64,000 bases of DNA, from contig CALKVK010000034.1 in the NCBI GenBank assembly GCA_937996235.1, positions 36,638 through 100,637 of the forward strand, given 5' to 3'. The position numbers were made by a program, and so were the translations under genes. This DNA is from an uncultured bacterium. Lineage in GTDB: Bacteria > Planctomycetota > JAJSAM01 > JAJVHW01. The notes below the pieces were generated by a model that had not been told where the DNA came from, did no database searches, and saw only the letters and a program-made list of their open reading frames with translations. Below are positions 15,741 to 24,299 of the stretch, piece by piece (the stretch's first letter is position 1; each line of letters begins with the position of its first letter).

Positions 15741-16727
15741 TCAGCGTCGCGGCGGGTCGGGGACGAGCACGGCATCGTCGGGTGTCACGCCGTAGCGCAC
15801 GATCACGTCGGTGCCCTCGGTGCCCGCCGTGCGGACGGACACGTCGCGGACGCCGTCGCCGTCGACGACGCGCACGAGCGCCTCGTCGTCGCGCGACTCG
15901 ACGATCGCGGTCGCCGGCACGAGGCAGGCGGTCTCCTGCGAGACGGGGACGAGCAGCGCGCCGGCGAGGTCCTCCTCGTAGCCCTCGTGCTCGGGGAGGC
16001 TCATCACGATCTCGACGAAGCCGCCGACCGGCGAGCGGCCGTCCGCGGTCTCGCCGAGCGTCGCCACGGTGCCCTCGACGGTCCCGAGCCCGTCCTCCAG
16101 CTCGATCTCGAGCGTCGCCCCGACCGGCGTCGCGACGCGGGCGGCGTCCTCCGGGACGAGCGCGACGAAGCGCCACGAGGCGCGGTCCGTCAGCGTCATC
16201 ATCGGGATGCCGTCGTCCACGGGCGTCTCGCCCACGTCGCGCCAGATCTCGCGTACCTGACCGTCAACCGGCGAGCGCAGGACGACGGAGTCGAGGTACG
16301 ACTCGAAGCGCCTCAGGTCGTCGGTCCGGCCGGCGTCGCGCGCCTCCTCGATCGCCTTCTCGATCTGCTCGCGGTCGAACTCGATCAGCGGGTCGCCCTT
16401 GTTCACGACGTCGCCCGCCTCCTTCAGGATCTTCACGACGGGCACGAGCATCCCGCGCGGAGCGCGCACGGGGATGCGGCCCGAGGCCTTCACGCGCCCC
16501 TTGTAGGGCTGCGCGACGCGGATCGTGTGGGGGCGCGGCTTCTCGACGTGCATGCCGGGCGGGATCGCCCCCGGTGCGGGATCCGCGGCGACGTCGCCGT
16601 CGATCTCCGCGTCGTCGTCGTCCTGCGGCGGCGGTGCGCCGAGCCAGTGGTAGCCCGACCAGATCAGCGCGCCCACTCCGAGCGCGGCGAGCACGAGCGG
16701 CCAGGCGCGAGCGAGGCGCGCGCTCAT
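15741..16727 (-). CDS. HlyD/MacA-like membrane-fusion (periplasmic adaptor) protein
   Basis: 328 residues. One N-terminal helix (about 8-25) is followed by an acidic linker. A lipoyl/biotin-like half domain comes next (VRAPRGMLVPVVKILKEAGD and VVNKGDPLIEFD, about 88-116). A very short helical hairpin follows (EQIEKAIEEARDAGRTDDLR), then the second lipoyl strand set (VVLRSPVDGQVREIW) and beta-barrel domains to the C-terminus. Adaptors of this type join an inner-membrane pump to an outer-membrane channel. The hairpin is too short to span the periplasm alone, and no pump or TolC gene lies nearby, so the partner is unknown. Its ATG overlaps the M55 peptidase stop by 4 bp. Confidence 0.82.
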   Translation of the reverse strand: MSARLARAWPLVLAALGVGALIWSGYHWLGAPPPQDDDDAEIDGDVAADPAPGAIPPGMHVEKPRPHTIRVAQPYKGRVKASGRIPVRAPRGMLVPVVKILKEAGDVVNKGDPLIEFDREQIEKAIEEARDAGRTDDLRRFESYLDSVVLRSPVDGQVREIWRDVGETPVDDGIPMMTLTDRASWRFVALVPEDAARVATPVGATLEIELEDGLGTVEGTVATLGETADGRSPVGGFVEIVMSLPEHEGYEEDLAGALLVPVSQETACLVPATAIVESRDDEALVRVVDGDGVRDVSVRTAGTEGTDVIVRYGVTPDDAVLVPDPPRR

Positions 16728-17572
16728 CGCAGCCACTCCGGGTGCTCGCCCGCGGTCCACTCGATCAGCGCCCACGCCTCGCGCGCGGCGTCGAGGAACG
16801 ACGGCGCGCGCAGTGTGAGCTCGCGCGGCCCGGTGCGCTCGGCGCCGGGGCGCTTCGCGGCGCGGTCGGCGAGTTCCACGCGGTGGAACGCGATCGCCAC
16901 GTCGACCGGTCCCGGCACGCGGAACGGGCGGCGCGCCGGCAGGTCCTCGAGGGCCGTGAGCACGGCGAGCCGGATCTCGCGGCCCGTGTCCGCGGGCGTC
17001 CGGCACACCGCCGACTTCGGTCCGACGGCGCGCTTCACCTCGACGGTCGGCAGGTCCGTGCCGAGCGCCTCGCGCGCCTCGCGGCAGACCGCGGCGTCGC
17101 CGACGACGAGCAGCACGGGCACGCCGTGCTCGCCGGCGATCCCCGCGTTCAGCGCGGTCTCCCCGAACGGGCGGCCGTTGACGCGGATCTCGGACACCAC
17201 CGAGCCGACCCAGGTGTGCGGCAGCACCGCGTCGCGGGCGCCCGCCATCGCGTGGTAGCCGACGCACACGAGACCCGCGAACCCGTCGTCGAGCGTCTCG
17301 ACCTGGCAGAACGCCCGGCTGCTGGCGGGGCCGGTCACGAGCTCAGTGCAGGAGGGCAGGCGCTCGATGAGGACGTTGCGCATGGTGCCGTGGCCGTCGC
17401 AGACGCGCACGCCCACGACGCCCTCGTACGACAGCGCGGCCTCGACGGCGGCGACGACGTCGCCCGTCATCAGCTCGCGGCCGCGGGCGTAGTCGTGGCC
17501 GCCCGGCACGAGCTGATCGTTGTGCACGATGCCCGTGCAGCCCTCCATGTCGCAGCTCACGAAGATGCGCAC
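16724..17572 (-). CDS. M55 family metallopeptidase (D-aminopeptidase DppA-like)
   Basis: 282 residues. M55 landmarks: SCDMEGCTGI near the start with Asp8 and Glu10, CDGHGTMRNVL (Asp/His metal ligands), VCVGYHAMAGARD with the catalytic-region His, and ETALNAGIAGEHGVPV. DppA-type enzymes are cytoplasmic zinc peptidases that cleave D-amino-acid dipeptides such as those from peptidoglycan turnover. Length (about 270-280) matches. The start is a GTG with AGGAGGTCGG directly before it. The downstream adaptor gene is translationally coupled (ATGA). Confidence 0.9.
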   Translation of the reverse strand: MRIFVSCDMEGCTGIVHNDQLVPGGHDYARGRELMTGDVVAAVEAALSYEGVVGVRVCDGHGTMRNVLIERLPSCTELVTGPASSRAFCQVETLDDGFAGLVCVGYHAMAGARDAVLPHTWVGSVVSEIRVNGRPFGETALNAGIAGEHGVPVLLVVGDAAVCREAREALGTDLPTVEVKRAVGPKSAVCRTPADTGREIRLAVLTALEDLPARRPFRVPGPVDVAIAFHRVELADRAAKRPGAERTGPRELTLRAPSFLDAAREAWALIEWTAGEHPEWLR

Positions 17573-17651
17573 CCGACCTCCTGACGCGGCCCGCCCCCCG
17601 GCCGCCGCACCGGGCCGTGCATGATACGGGCGGCGGCCGCGGCGTGGGCCG

Positions 17652-19379
17652 TCAGCGCAGGAGAGGGAAGCGCTCGACGACGGGGCCGGCGGGCGAGGAG
17701 GAGCCGAGGAACAGGTAGTCGTCCACGATCACGCTCGTCGGCCGGTTGCGCTGCGCGCCGGAGAGGGTCGCGTGCGAGCCGGGCACCTCGACGCCCGCCG
17801 CGTCGAACAGGACGCGGTGCAGCGTGCCCGCGCCGGTCACGGCGTCGGTCGGGACCACGTAGTGCACGATCGTCACGCCGCTGCGGGCGTCCCACGCGAC
17901 CGCAGAGCACATGGTCTCGACGACCGTCGGGTCCGCGACGGGCGTCGCGTCCGGGGTCCGCACCTGCCAGAGCGAGCTGTAGAACTGGCGGTGCAGATCG
18001 CTCGGACTGGAGCCGCCGCTCGAGTCGGGCGCCCAGAACTCGAACACGTCGTCCTCGTCGTTCCAGGCGGCGCCCGCCCCGCGCGCGTGGGCGTACGCGC
18101 CGCCGCCGATCGCGAACGTGCCGACGTCCACGAGGTCGGGGTCGAACACGGACACCGCGTGGCCGCCCGCGCCGGCGAACAGGCCGAGGGAGATCCGCTC
18201 GCCGTCCGAGACGAGGAACGGGTCGGCACGCGAGATCGGTCCGTTCACGACCAGCTCGCGCGCGGCGGCGCGGTTCAGGTCGGGCCGGATGCTCACGATG
18301 CCCGCGTTCGCCGCGCCGTTGGCCGTCCACGCGACGACGTGGCGCCCGGCGCCGAAGAGCGCGCGGAAGCCGTCGAGGAGGGCGCCGGGCTGCATGTCGG
18401 TCGGGCCGACGAGCGTCACGGGCGTCGGGGTCCCCGGCTGCGGGAAGAGGTCGCGGTCGTAGAAGCGCGCCGCGATGTCGGGCTGGCCGGGCCCCGTGCG
18501 CAGCGCGGAGATGAGGAAGTACGAGCCGTCGTAGGAGAGCCCCGGCGACCCGCTGCCGAAGTCGAGGGCGAGCGAGCGGTCGATCTTGCGCACGCTGAGC
18601 GGGATGCCCGGCGCGTTGCGCAGCGCCATCTGCGTGACGCCGCGGCTGCGGAACGGGTCGATCGAGACGGTCGCGCGGAACTGCCCTGCCGTGCCGGCGT
18701 CCCGGTACCCGAAGTCGAAGCCGTGCGTGCCCGAGGCGATGGCGTTGAACCAGCCGGCGACCTCGCCGTCCTTCGTCCGCTTGTGCGCGGGGTCCGGGAA
18801 CGTGGCGCCACTCGCGGAGAGGTAGGTCGCGACCTTCGGGACGTCGCCCGAGACACGCTTCACCTTCACGCGCATGCGGTCGCGGAGCTGCAGGCCGACG
18901 CGGAACGAGAGGTCGGTCTCCTCGCGGTCGAGCACGATCCGCGTCGGACGCTTGACGCGCAGCTTGCCCGTCGCCCGCAGGTTGCCGAGGTTCGGGATGC
19001 TGCTCGCGCTCGTCTCGACGACCAGCTCGTAGATCCCGGCCTTCGGCGTGACGAAGCCCGCGAGGCGCAGCACGCTGCGGTTCGGCCGCGGCCGCGTGCC
19101 CGCGAAGTAGCGGCTGGTGTCGGGGATCAGGTTCCCGTCGGGGTCGTAGAGCTCCGTGCGCCGGAAGCTGAGCGTGAGCTTCGAGCCGGCGAGCGCGAAC
19201 GCGAGCCGCGGCTCGCCGCCCTCGGGCAGCAGCATCCGCAGCCGGATGATCTCGGCCGGCGGGACGCTGCCCTGGATGGACTGCCCGTCGGTCAGGGTCG
19301 CGGTGCTCTCGCCGCGCGCCAGGACGGCGGCGCCGAGGACGACGGCGCACGCGAGGGCGAGCACGGATCGGCTGCGCAT
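17652..19379 (-). CDS. Large secreted protein, repeat-rich beta structure, function unknown
   Basis: 575 residues. A clear signal peptide (1-22, VLARGES) is followed by beta-rich sequence. The first third includes segments resembling pre-peptidase C-terminal style domains (LTLSFRRTELYDPDGNLIPD; GIYELVVETSASSIPNLGNL). The rest reads as a loose propeller with recurring short strands. No catalytic motif is seen. It begins with MRSRSVLALA, 8 nt after a GAGGT ribosome site. The partner gene upstream is an 82-residue conserved-looking protein; no operon logic is evident. Confidence 0.75.
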   Translation of the reverse strand: MRSRSVLALACAVVLGAAVLARGESTATLTDGQSIQGSVPPAEIIRLRMLLPEGGEPRLAFALAGSKLTLSFRRTELYDPDGNLIPDTSRYFAGTRPRPNRSVLRLAGFVTPKAGIYELVVETSASSIPNLGNLRATGKLRVKRPTRIVLDREETDLSFRVGLQLRDRMRVKVKRVSGDVPKVATYLSASGATFPDPAHKRTKDGEVAGWFNAIASGTHGFDFGYRDAGTAGQFRATVSIDPFRSRGVTQMALRNAPGIPLSVRKIDRSLALDFGSGSPGLSYDGSYFLISALRTGPGQPDIAARFYDRDLFPQPGTPTPVTLVGPTDMQPGALLDGFRALFGAGRHVVAWTANGAANAGIVSIRPDLNRAAARELVVNGPISRADPFLVSDGERISLGLFAGAGGHAVSVFDPDLVDVGTFAIGGGAYAHARGAGAAWNDEDDVFEFWAPDSSGGSSPSDLHRQFYSSLWQVRTPDATPVADPTVVETMCSAVAWDARSGVTIVHYVVPTDAVTGAGTLHRVLFDAAGVEVPGSHATLSGAQRNRPTSVIVDDYLFLGSSSPAGPVVERFPLLR

Positions 19380-19462
19380 GGAACGGACCTCGTCTTCCGG
19401 GCCTCCGCGCTGCGAGCGCAGGCCCCGTTGCGTACGGCACCGCCGCGGCGGGCCGGCGCGGC

Positions 19463-19711
19463 TCACATGCCCGCGCTCTCCGCGATGTCGCGCAGCTCGT
19501 CCGGGGACGAGACGTCCGCGAGTCGCTTGCCGCGACGCTGCAGCTCCTCCGAGAAGCGCACCGCCCGCTCCTGCATCGCCTCGTGCGTGTCGCGGCTCCC
19601 GCCGACGAGCAGGAACTCGCTCCCGCGGGTCACGCGGCGGTGGCCGTCGTCCCCGTCGAGTCCCACACCGAGGAGCAGGCTGGTGCGGCGGCGGGCTGGG
19701 CGTTCGGACAT
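19463..19711 (-). CDS. Small conserved-looking hypothetical protein
   Basis: 82 residues with a coherent composition: basic start, then TSLLLGVGLDGDDGHRRVTR, EFLLVGGSRDTHEAMQERA and a helical acidic C-terminus. The LGVGLDG-GH-R-TRG-FLLVGG pattern gives me a sense of having seen it in planctomycete genomes, but I cannot name a family. The ATG at 19711 has no ribosome site; it lies 6 nt after a TAGACT on the same strand, one of the leaderless arrangements of this window. Confidence 0.72.
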   Translation of the reverse strand: MSERPARRRTSLLLGVGLDGDDGHRRVTRGSEFLLVGGSRDTHEAMQERAVRFSEELQRRGKRLADVSSPDELRDIAESAGM

Positions 19712-19717
19712 GCCCCG

Positions 19718-19723
19718 AGTCTA
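19718..19723 (-). promoter_or_regulatory. TAGACT -10-like element, 6 nt before ATG (leaderless arrangement)
   Basis: Read on the minus strand, TAGACT (19723-19718) is followed by CGGGGC and the ATG of the 82-residue gene. There is no ribosome site. Confidence 0.55.
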
Positions 19724-19855
19724 CCTGTCGGCTGCGGCGGCGCAGGGATCCGCCTCGCCGGGGGCGGCGCTGCGCTCGTCGAGAAGTCGCGGGGGCCGCC
19801 GCCCGGCGGCGTAGAGTCCGGGCCGCGGCCCCGCTCGGGCGGGTCCGTCCCGACC

Positions 19856-21994
19856 ATGGCGACCGAGCCCCAGGACGACACCGCGGACCCCCCCGGACGC
19901 CGCGGACGCGGTGCCCCGGCCGCGCGCCACACGCCGCGCCGCATCACGCGTCTGCGCGTCGCACGGCTCGTGGGCGCGGCCGTCGTCGCGATCCTCGGCC
20001 AGTTCGCCGTGGACATGCCGGGCGGCTGGTTCGGGACGCGCGAGACGGTCACCGACGAGGGCCTCGCGTACTGCGCGATCGTGCTCGCGGCGGTCGTCGT
20101 CGACGGGCTCGTGCAGTTCTTCGGGCGCCGGCGTCACGGACGGCCGACCGCGCTGACGCCCGTCATCCTCTCCGTGAACATCGGCGCGTTCGTGCCCGCG
20201 CTCGCCACGGACCCGACGCTCGCGGGCGCGGTGGTCCTCTGGCAGCTCGTCGCGCTCGCCCGACACTTCCTCGACCGCCCGAAGCCGATGGCGCGGCGCG
20301 CGCTCGCGCGCCACTTCGACCCGGACGCCCCGCCGCAGGCTTGGCTCGCGCGCTACGGCGCCGCGGTCCGCCACCTCGTCGTGGTGGCGCTCGTCGCGTG
20401 GGTGTCGGTCATCGGCTACCAGCTGACGCACCACCCGCTCGCGCTGCTCGTCTGCACGGCGATCAACCTCGCGACGATCGTGCCCGTGTCGCGCCTGATC
20501 TGGCTGCTCGTGAAGAGCGGGTGGCGCGCCGCCGCCATCGCCTGGGTGCCGCTCGTCGGCGCGCTGTTCGCCGCCGCGCGCCCGGAGACGGCGCTCACGC
20601 TGCTGGCCGCACACCAGGCGTTCGCGCTGTACGTGCTCCTGCGCCACAGCCCCACGGTGGCGGAGATCGCGCGGCACTTCTACGCCCGCCCCGCGCTGTT
20701 CGTCGTGAACACCTTCGGCGGCCTGATCGTGGTCGGCGCGATCCTGCTGACCTTCCCGGTCGCGTCGGGCACGGGCACCCCCATCGCGCCGCTCGACGCC
20801 TTCTTCACGTCCACGAGCGCGGTCTGCGTGACGGGGCTGATCGTGAAGGACACGCCGGTGGACTTCTCGACCTTCGGCCACGTGGTGCTGCTCCTGCTCA
20901 TCCAGGTCGGCGGCCTCGGGATCATGGTGCTGTCCACGTTCGCGACGGTGCTGCTCGGCGGGCGCATCGGCCTGCGCGAGGAGCGCGCGCTCGGCGAGTA
21001 CCTCGACACCGGGACGAGCGCGGGCGTGCAGCGCCTCGCGCTGTTCATCATCGGCGCGACCTTCACCATCGAGGGCGCCGGCGCCGCGGCGCTCTACCCG
21101 GCGTTCCGTTCGCTCGGCGAGACGCCGCTCGTGGCCGCCTGGCACGCGGTGTTCCACTCCGTCTCGGCGTTCTGCAACGCCGGCTTCGCGCTGCGCTCGG
21201 ACTCGCTCGTCGTGTTCCGCCACGAGCCGTGGACGCTCGGCGTCTTCGCGCTGCTGATCACGCTCGGCGGAATCGGCTTCGCGGTGCTCAGCGTGGTCTG
21301 GGCACGCATCCGCACGCGCGAGCGCCGGCGCGTGCCCGTGCAGGTGCGGCTCGTCGTCGCGATGTCGCTCGCGCTCTCGCTGGGCGGCGCCCTGCTCTAC
21401 GCCGGGCTCGAGTGGAACCGTTCGCTCGCCGGCCTCGGGTTCGTGGACCGTGTCAGCAACGCGCTCTTCCAGTCCGTCACGCTGCGCACGGCGGGGTTCA
21501 ACTCCGTGGACTTCGCGTCTCTCGCGGGGCCTACGGCGCTCGTGATGTCGCTGTTCATGCTGATCGGCGCGTCGCCGGGCGGCACGGGCGGCGGCATCAA
21601 GACGACGACGACGGCCATCCTGGCGCTCGCGATCCCGGCCATCGCGCGCGGCGAGACGCGCGTGACCGTGTTCGGCCGCACGGTGCCGCAGGCCGTCGTC
21701 TACCGCTCCGCGGCGATCGCCTCGATCGCGCTCGCCATCGCGTTCGTCGGCGTCGCGGCGCTCGCAGGCACGCAGACCCAGCCGCTCGAGAGGATCGTGT
21801 TCGAGATCTCGAGCGCGATCGGGACCGTGGGGCTCTCGATGGGCGTGACGCCGACCCTCGACCCCTTCGGGAAGTACGTCGTGATCCTGATGATGTTCAT
21901 CGGCCGCGTCGGGCCGCTCACACTGGCTCTCAGCCTCGGCCGGCCGACACCCCGCCGGACGCAGCTGCCCGAGGAGAACATCGCCGTCGGCTGA
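19856..21994 (+). CDS. trkH: Trk/Ktr potassium uptake protein, TrkH (KtrB) membrane subunit
   Basis: 712 residues, longer than typical TrkH/KtrB (about 450-490), because four or five extra N-terminal membrane helices (about 40-290) precede the channel. The conserved core starts near 300. Its P-loop filters appear as FFTSTSAVCVTGL, SAFCNAGFA, VTLRTAGFNSVD and ISSAIGTVGLSMG, and GASPGGTGGGIKTTT is the TrkH signature. It forms the K+ pathway. The RCK subunit is encoded 26 bp downstream. TAGAGT at 19812-19817 could be the promoter -10. Confidence 0.95.
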   Translation: MATEPQDDTADPPGRRGRGAPAARHTPRRITRLRVARLVGAAVVAILGQFAVDMPGGWFGTRETVTDEGLAYCAIVLAAVVVDGLVQFFGRRRHGRPTALTPVILSVNIGAFVPALATDPTLAGAVVLWQLVALARHFLDRPKPMARRALARHFDPDAPPQAWLARYGAAVRHLVVVALVAWVSVIGYQLTHHPLALLVCTAINLATIVPVSRLIWLLVKSGWRAAAIAWVPLVGALFAAARPETALTLLAAHQAFALYVLLRHSPTVAEIARHFYARPALFVVNTFGGLIVVGAILLTFPVASGTGTPIAPLDAFFTSTSAVCVTGLIVKDTPVDFSTFGHVVLLLLIQVGGLGIMVLSTFATVLLGGRIGLREERALGEYLDTGTSAGVQRLALFIIGATFTIEGAGAAALYPAFRSLGETPLVAAWHAVFHSVSAFCNAGFALRSDSLVVFRHEPWTLGVFALLITLGGIGFAVLSVVWARIRTRERRRVPVQVRLVVAMSLALSLGGALLYAGLEWNRSLAGLGFVDRVSNALFQSVTLRTAGFNSVDFASLAGPTALVMSLFMLIGASPGGTGGGIKTTTTAILALAIPAIARGETRVTVFGRTVPQAVVYRSAAIASIALAIAFVGVAALAGTQTQPLERIVFEISSAIGTVGLSMGVTPTLDPFGKYVVILMMFIGRVGPLTLALSLGRPTPRRTQLPEENIAVG

Positions 21995-22020
21995 CGGGGC
22001 CACGGCGGCGGGAGGAACGC

Positions 22021-22677
22021 ATGGGCGGAGACTTCGCGGTCATCGGACTCGGTCGCTTCGGGCGCGCCGTCGCGGCGCGGCTCGCGGCGCTGCGCCAGTC
22101 CGTGCTGGTGGTGGACCGCGACCCGAGGAAGGTCGAGGAGCTGGCGCCGGTCGTGGACGCGGCCGTGTGCGCCAACGCGACCGACGAGGCCGCGTTCGCC
22201 GAGCTGAAGTTCGAGCGCTTCGCGTGCGTGATCGTGGCGATCGGCGCCGAGTCCCTCGAGAACTCGATCCTCACGACGGCGCTGCTCAAGCAGCGCGGCG
22301 TGCCGCGCATCGTCGCGCGCGCGGTCACGGACCTGCACGGCCGCGTGCTGCGCGCGATCGGCGCGCACGAGGTCGTGAACCCGGAGGGCGAGATGGGCGA
22401 GCGCCTCGCGGCGCGCCTCAGCCAGCCCAACGTGCTCGAGCAGCTCGCGTTCGACGAGAACACGTCGCTCGCCGAGGTCGAGGCGCCGGCGGCGTTCCAC
22501 GGCAAGAGCCTCGTCGACCTCGACGTGCGCAACCGCTTCAAGGTGTCGGTCGTCGCGGTGCGCCGCGAGGGCGAGGTGATCTCGAACCCGCGTCCGGGCG
22601 ACGTCTTCCAGCAGGGCGACGTCATGATCGTGATCGGCTCGCCCGACGCCGTGCGGCGCATGGGGAGCCTCGCCTGA
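22021..22677 (+). CDS. trkA: Trk/Ktr potassium uptake protein, TrkA/KtrA nucleotide-binding subunit
   Basis: 218 residues: one RCK_N domain with the Rossmann motif VIGLGRFGRAVA (7-18) and acidic VVDRD, then an RCK_C domain (LVDLDVRNRFKVSVVAVRRE ... QQGDVMIVIGSPD). A single RCK pair is the KtrA form rather than the duplicated E. coli TrkA. It binds NAD(H)/ATP and gates the TrkH-type channel encoded just upstream. GGGAGGA precedes the ATG. Its TGA is one base from the next ATG (TGAGATG). Confidence 0.95.
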   Translation: MGGDFAVIGLGRFGRAVAARLAALRQSVLVVDRDPRKVEELAPVVDAAVCANATDEAAFAELKFERFACVIVAIGAESLENSILTTALLKQRGVPRIVARAVTDLHGRVLRAIGAHEVVNPEGEMGERLAARLSQPNVLEQLAFDENTSLAEVEAPAAFHGKSLVDLDVRNRFKVSVVAVRREGEVISNPRPGDVFQQGDVMIVIGSPDAVRRMGSLA

Positions 22678-22678
22678 G

Positions 22679-23737
22679 ATGACGCTCCGCACGCGCCTGC
22701 TCATCGGCTACGCGCTGATCGTGCTGCTGCTCGTCCTGACGGGCGGCGCGGGCGCCTTCGGGTTCCGCGAGATCTCGGGCATCGTCGATCAGCGGCTCGA
22801 CCGCTACGCCCGCTCCACGCGCCGCGCGCAGACGCTCGTGGACAGCATCGAACGCCAGGACGCGGCCCTCCTGCGCGCGCTGCTCCGGATCGATCCTCCG
22901 GCGGCCCGCTCCGACATGGACGCCGCCGATCGCGCGTTCGACAACGCGCTCCGCGACGCGGCCGACGACCCGGACCCGGACACGGCGCAGCTGGTCGCCG
23001 CCGTCGGCGAGGCGTTCCCCGCGTACCGCTCCGCGCGCGAGCTGGCGTTCGCCGCGTTCGCCGACGGCGACAACCGCTACGCGAGCGACGTGGCGCCGGC
23101 CTACGAGGTCCTGCACTCGGCGGCCGCGCGGCTCTACGCGACGACCAGCGACCACACGGTGCAGGCGCGCGCCGCCGTCCGGGCGGCGACCGTGAACGCG
23201 TCGGTGCTGCTCGGCGTGCTCGTCACGGGCGGCCTGCTGCTCCTCGTGGCGCTCGCGCGCTCCATGCGCACGCACGTGCTCGAGCGCCTCGACGAGCTGC
23301 GGCGCTTCAGCGACGCCATCGCACAGGGCGACATCCACCAGCGCGCGAGCCTCGGCGGCGCCGACGAGCTCGGGCAGATGTCCACGCAGATGAACGCGAT
23401 GCTCGACCGCCAGGCGGCCCTCGAGAGCAGGCTCGAGGGACGTCTCGTGCACGACCGGGAGCTGCTCGTCGCGCTCCTCGCGACGCGGCGCCGCGGCGCG
23501 CTGATCCTCGGCCCCTCCGGCGACCTCATCGCCTGGTCGGGCCCGCTGCCCGACCCGCGCCGCTTCGACGCGCTGGCCGTCGCGCTGACGGAGCGCAACA
23601 GGGAGCGCGTGGCGAACCCGGACTCGGAGGCGGCGCCGTTCGCCTGGACGGATCCCGCCGGTGCGGAGCTGCGCGTGCAGCTCCTGCGCACGCCGAGCGG
23701 GCGCGCGATCGGTTGGCTCGCCGAGCCGTCGGCCTGA
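22679..23737 (+). CDS. Two-helix HAMP-domain membrane protein without kinase or methyl-accepting output
   Basis: 352 residues. It has two membrane helices (about 8-28 and 174-192) around a helical periplasmic bundle of about 145 residues, then a HAMP domain (about 193-250: RSMRTHVLERLDELRRFSDA ... LGQMSTQMNAML). The remaining ~100 residues (starting HDRELLVALLATRRRGALIL) resemble a small PAS-like module (ALILGPSGDLIAWSG). There is no histidine kinase, GGDEF or chemotaxis output. One base separates it from trkA, suggesting it senses something for, or modulates, potassium uptake; that is inference from position. Confidence 0.8.
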   Translation: MTLRTRLLIGYALIVLLLVLTGGAGAFGFREISGIVDQRLDRYARSTRRAQTLVDSIERQDAALLRALLRIDPPAARSDMDAADRAFDNALRDAADDPDPDTAQLVAAVGEAFPAYRSARELAFAAFADGDNRYASDVAPAYEVLHSAAARLYATTSDHTVQARAAVRAATVNASVLLGVLVTGGLLLLVALARSMRTHVLERLDELRRFSDAIAQGDIHQRASLGGADELGQMSTQMNAMLDRQAALESRLEGRLVHDRELLVALLATRRRGALILGPSGDLIAWSGPLPDPRRFDALAVALTERNRERVANPDSEAAPFAWTDPAGAELRVQLLRTPSGRAIGWLAEPSA

Positions 23738-23840
23738 GCGCGGCACGCACGATTTTCCGGAATCGCCCTAAACCCCGGGTGCCTTCCTCCCGATTCGCGA
23801 TTGGGAGAGTCGCGACGCGCGGGGTGAGAGACCGGCGGAG

Positions 23841-24299
23841 GTGCGATCCGTGCAGAGGACCTCGAAGTCGACGCAGCGTGGCGCGAGCCTGATCGAACTG
23901 GCGGTCGCCGTGACGGTGCTCGTGGTGGCGCTCATCGGGACCGTGGCCGCGATCGCATCCAGCTCTGCGCTCGCCCGGCAGACGAACGAGACGTACGCGG
24001 CACAACGTGCGGCGGCGTCCATCCTCGAAGAGCTCCGCGCGACGCCCTTCGACGACGTGGTGGACACGTTCGACGGCACGACGCGCACGCTGCCGGGAAT
24101 CGCCGGCTCCCCCGGGACGGCGGCGATCACGCTTGCGCGCGTCGACGACGGCACGACGTCGTGGGCCGTCTACGAGGCGCGCGTGGTCGTGAGCTGGACC
24201 GGCGGCGGTGCGGCCCGGTCGATGGAGCTGCGGACCTACGTCAGCGACCGCGCTCGCGGCTCGGGCCTCTACACGGCGCCCGTGGTGACCCAGGGATGA
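23841..24299 (+). CDS. Type IV pseudopilin (PilV/GspI-like)
   Basis: 152 residues from a GTG after a GGAG site. The class III signal is QRGASLIELAVAV with the prepilin peptidase cut after the Gly and Glu at mature position 5, followed by a hydrophobic helix. The soluble part is small. Minor pseudopilins of this type assemble the tip of a type IV pilus or type II secretion pseudopilus. Its stop overlaps the ATG of the next gene by 4 bp. A lone pair of such genes is far from the PilM/PilO genes at 53622. Confidence 0.85.
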   Translation: MRSVQRTSKSTQRGASLIELAVAVTVLVVALIGTVAAIASSSALARQTNETYAAQRAAASILEELRATPFDDVVDTFDGTTRTLPGIAGSPGTAAITLARVDDGTTSWAVYEARVVVSWTGGGAARSMELRTYVSDRARGSGLYTAPVVTQG

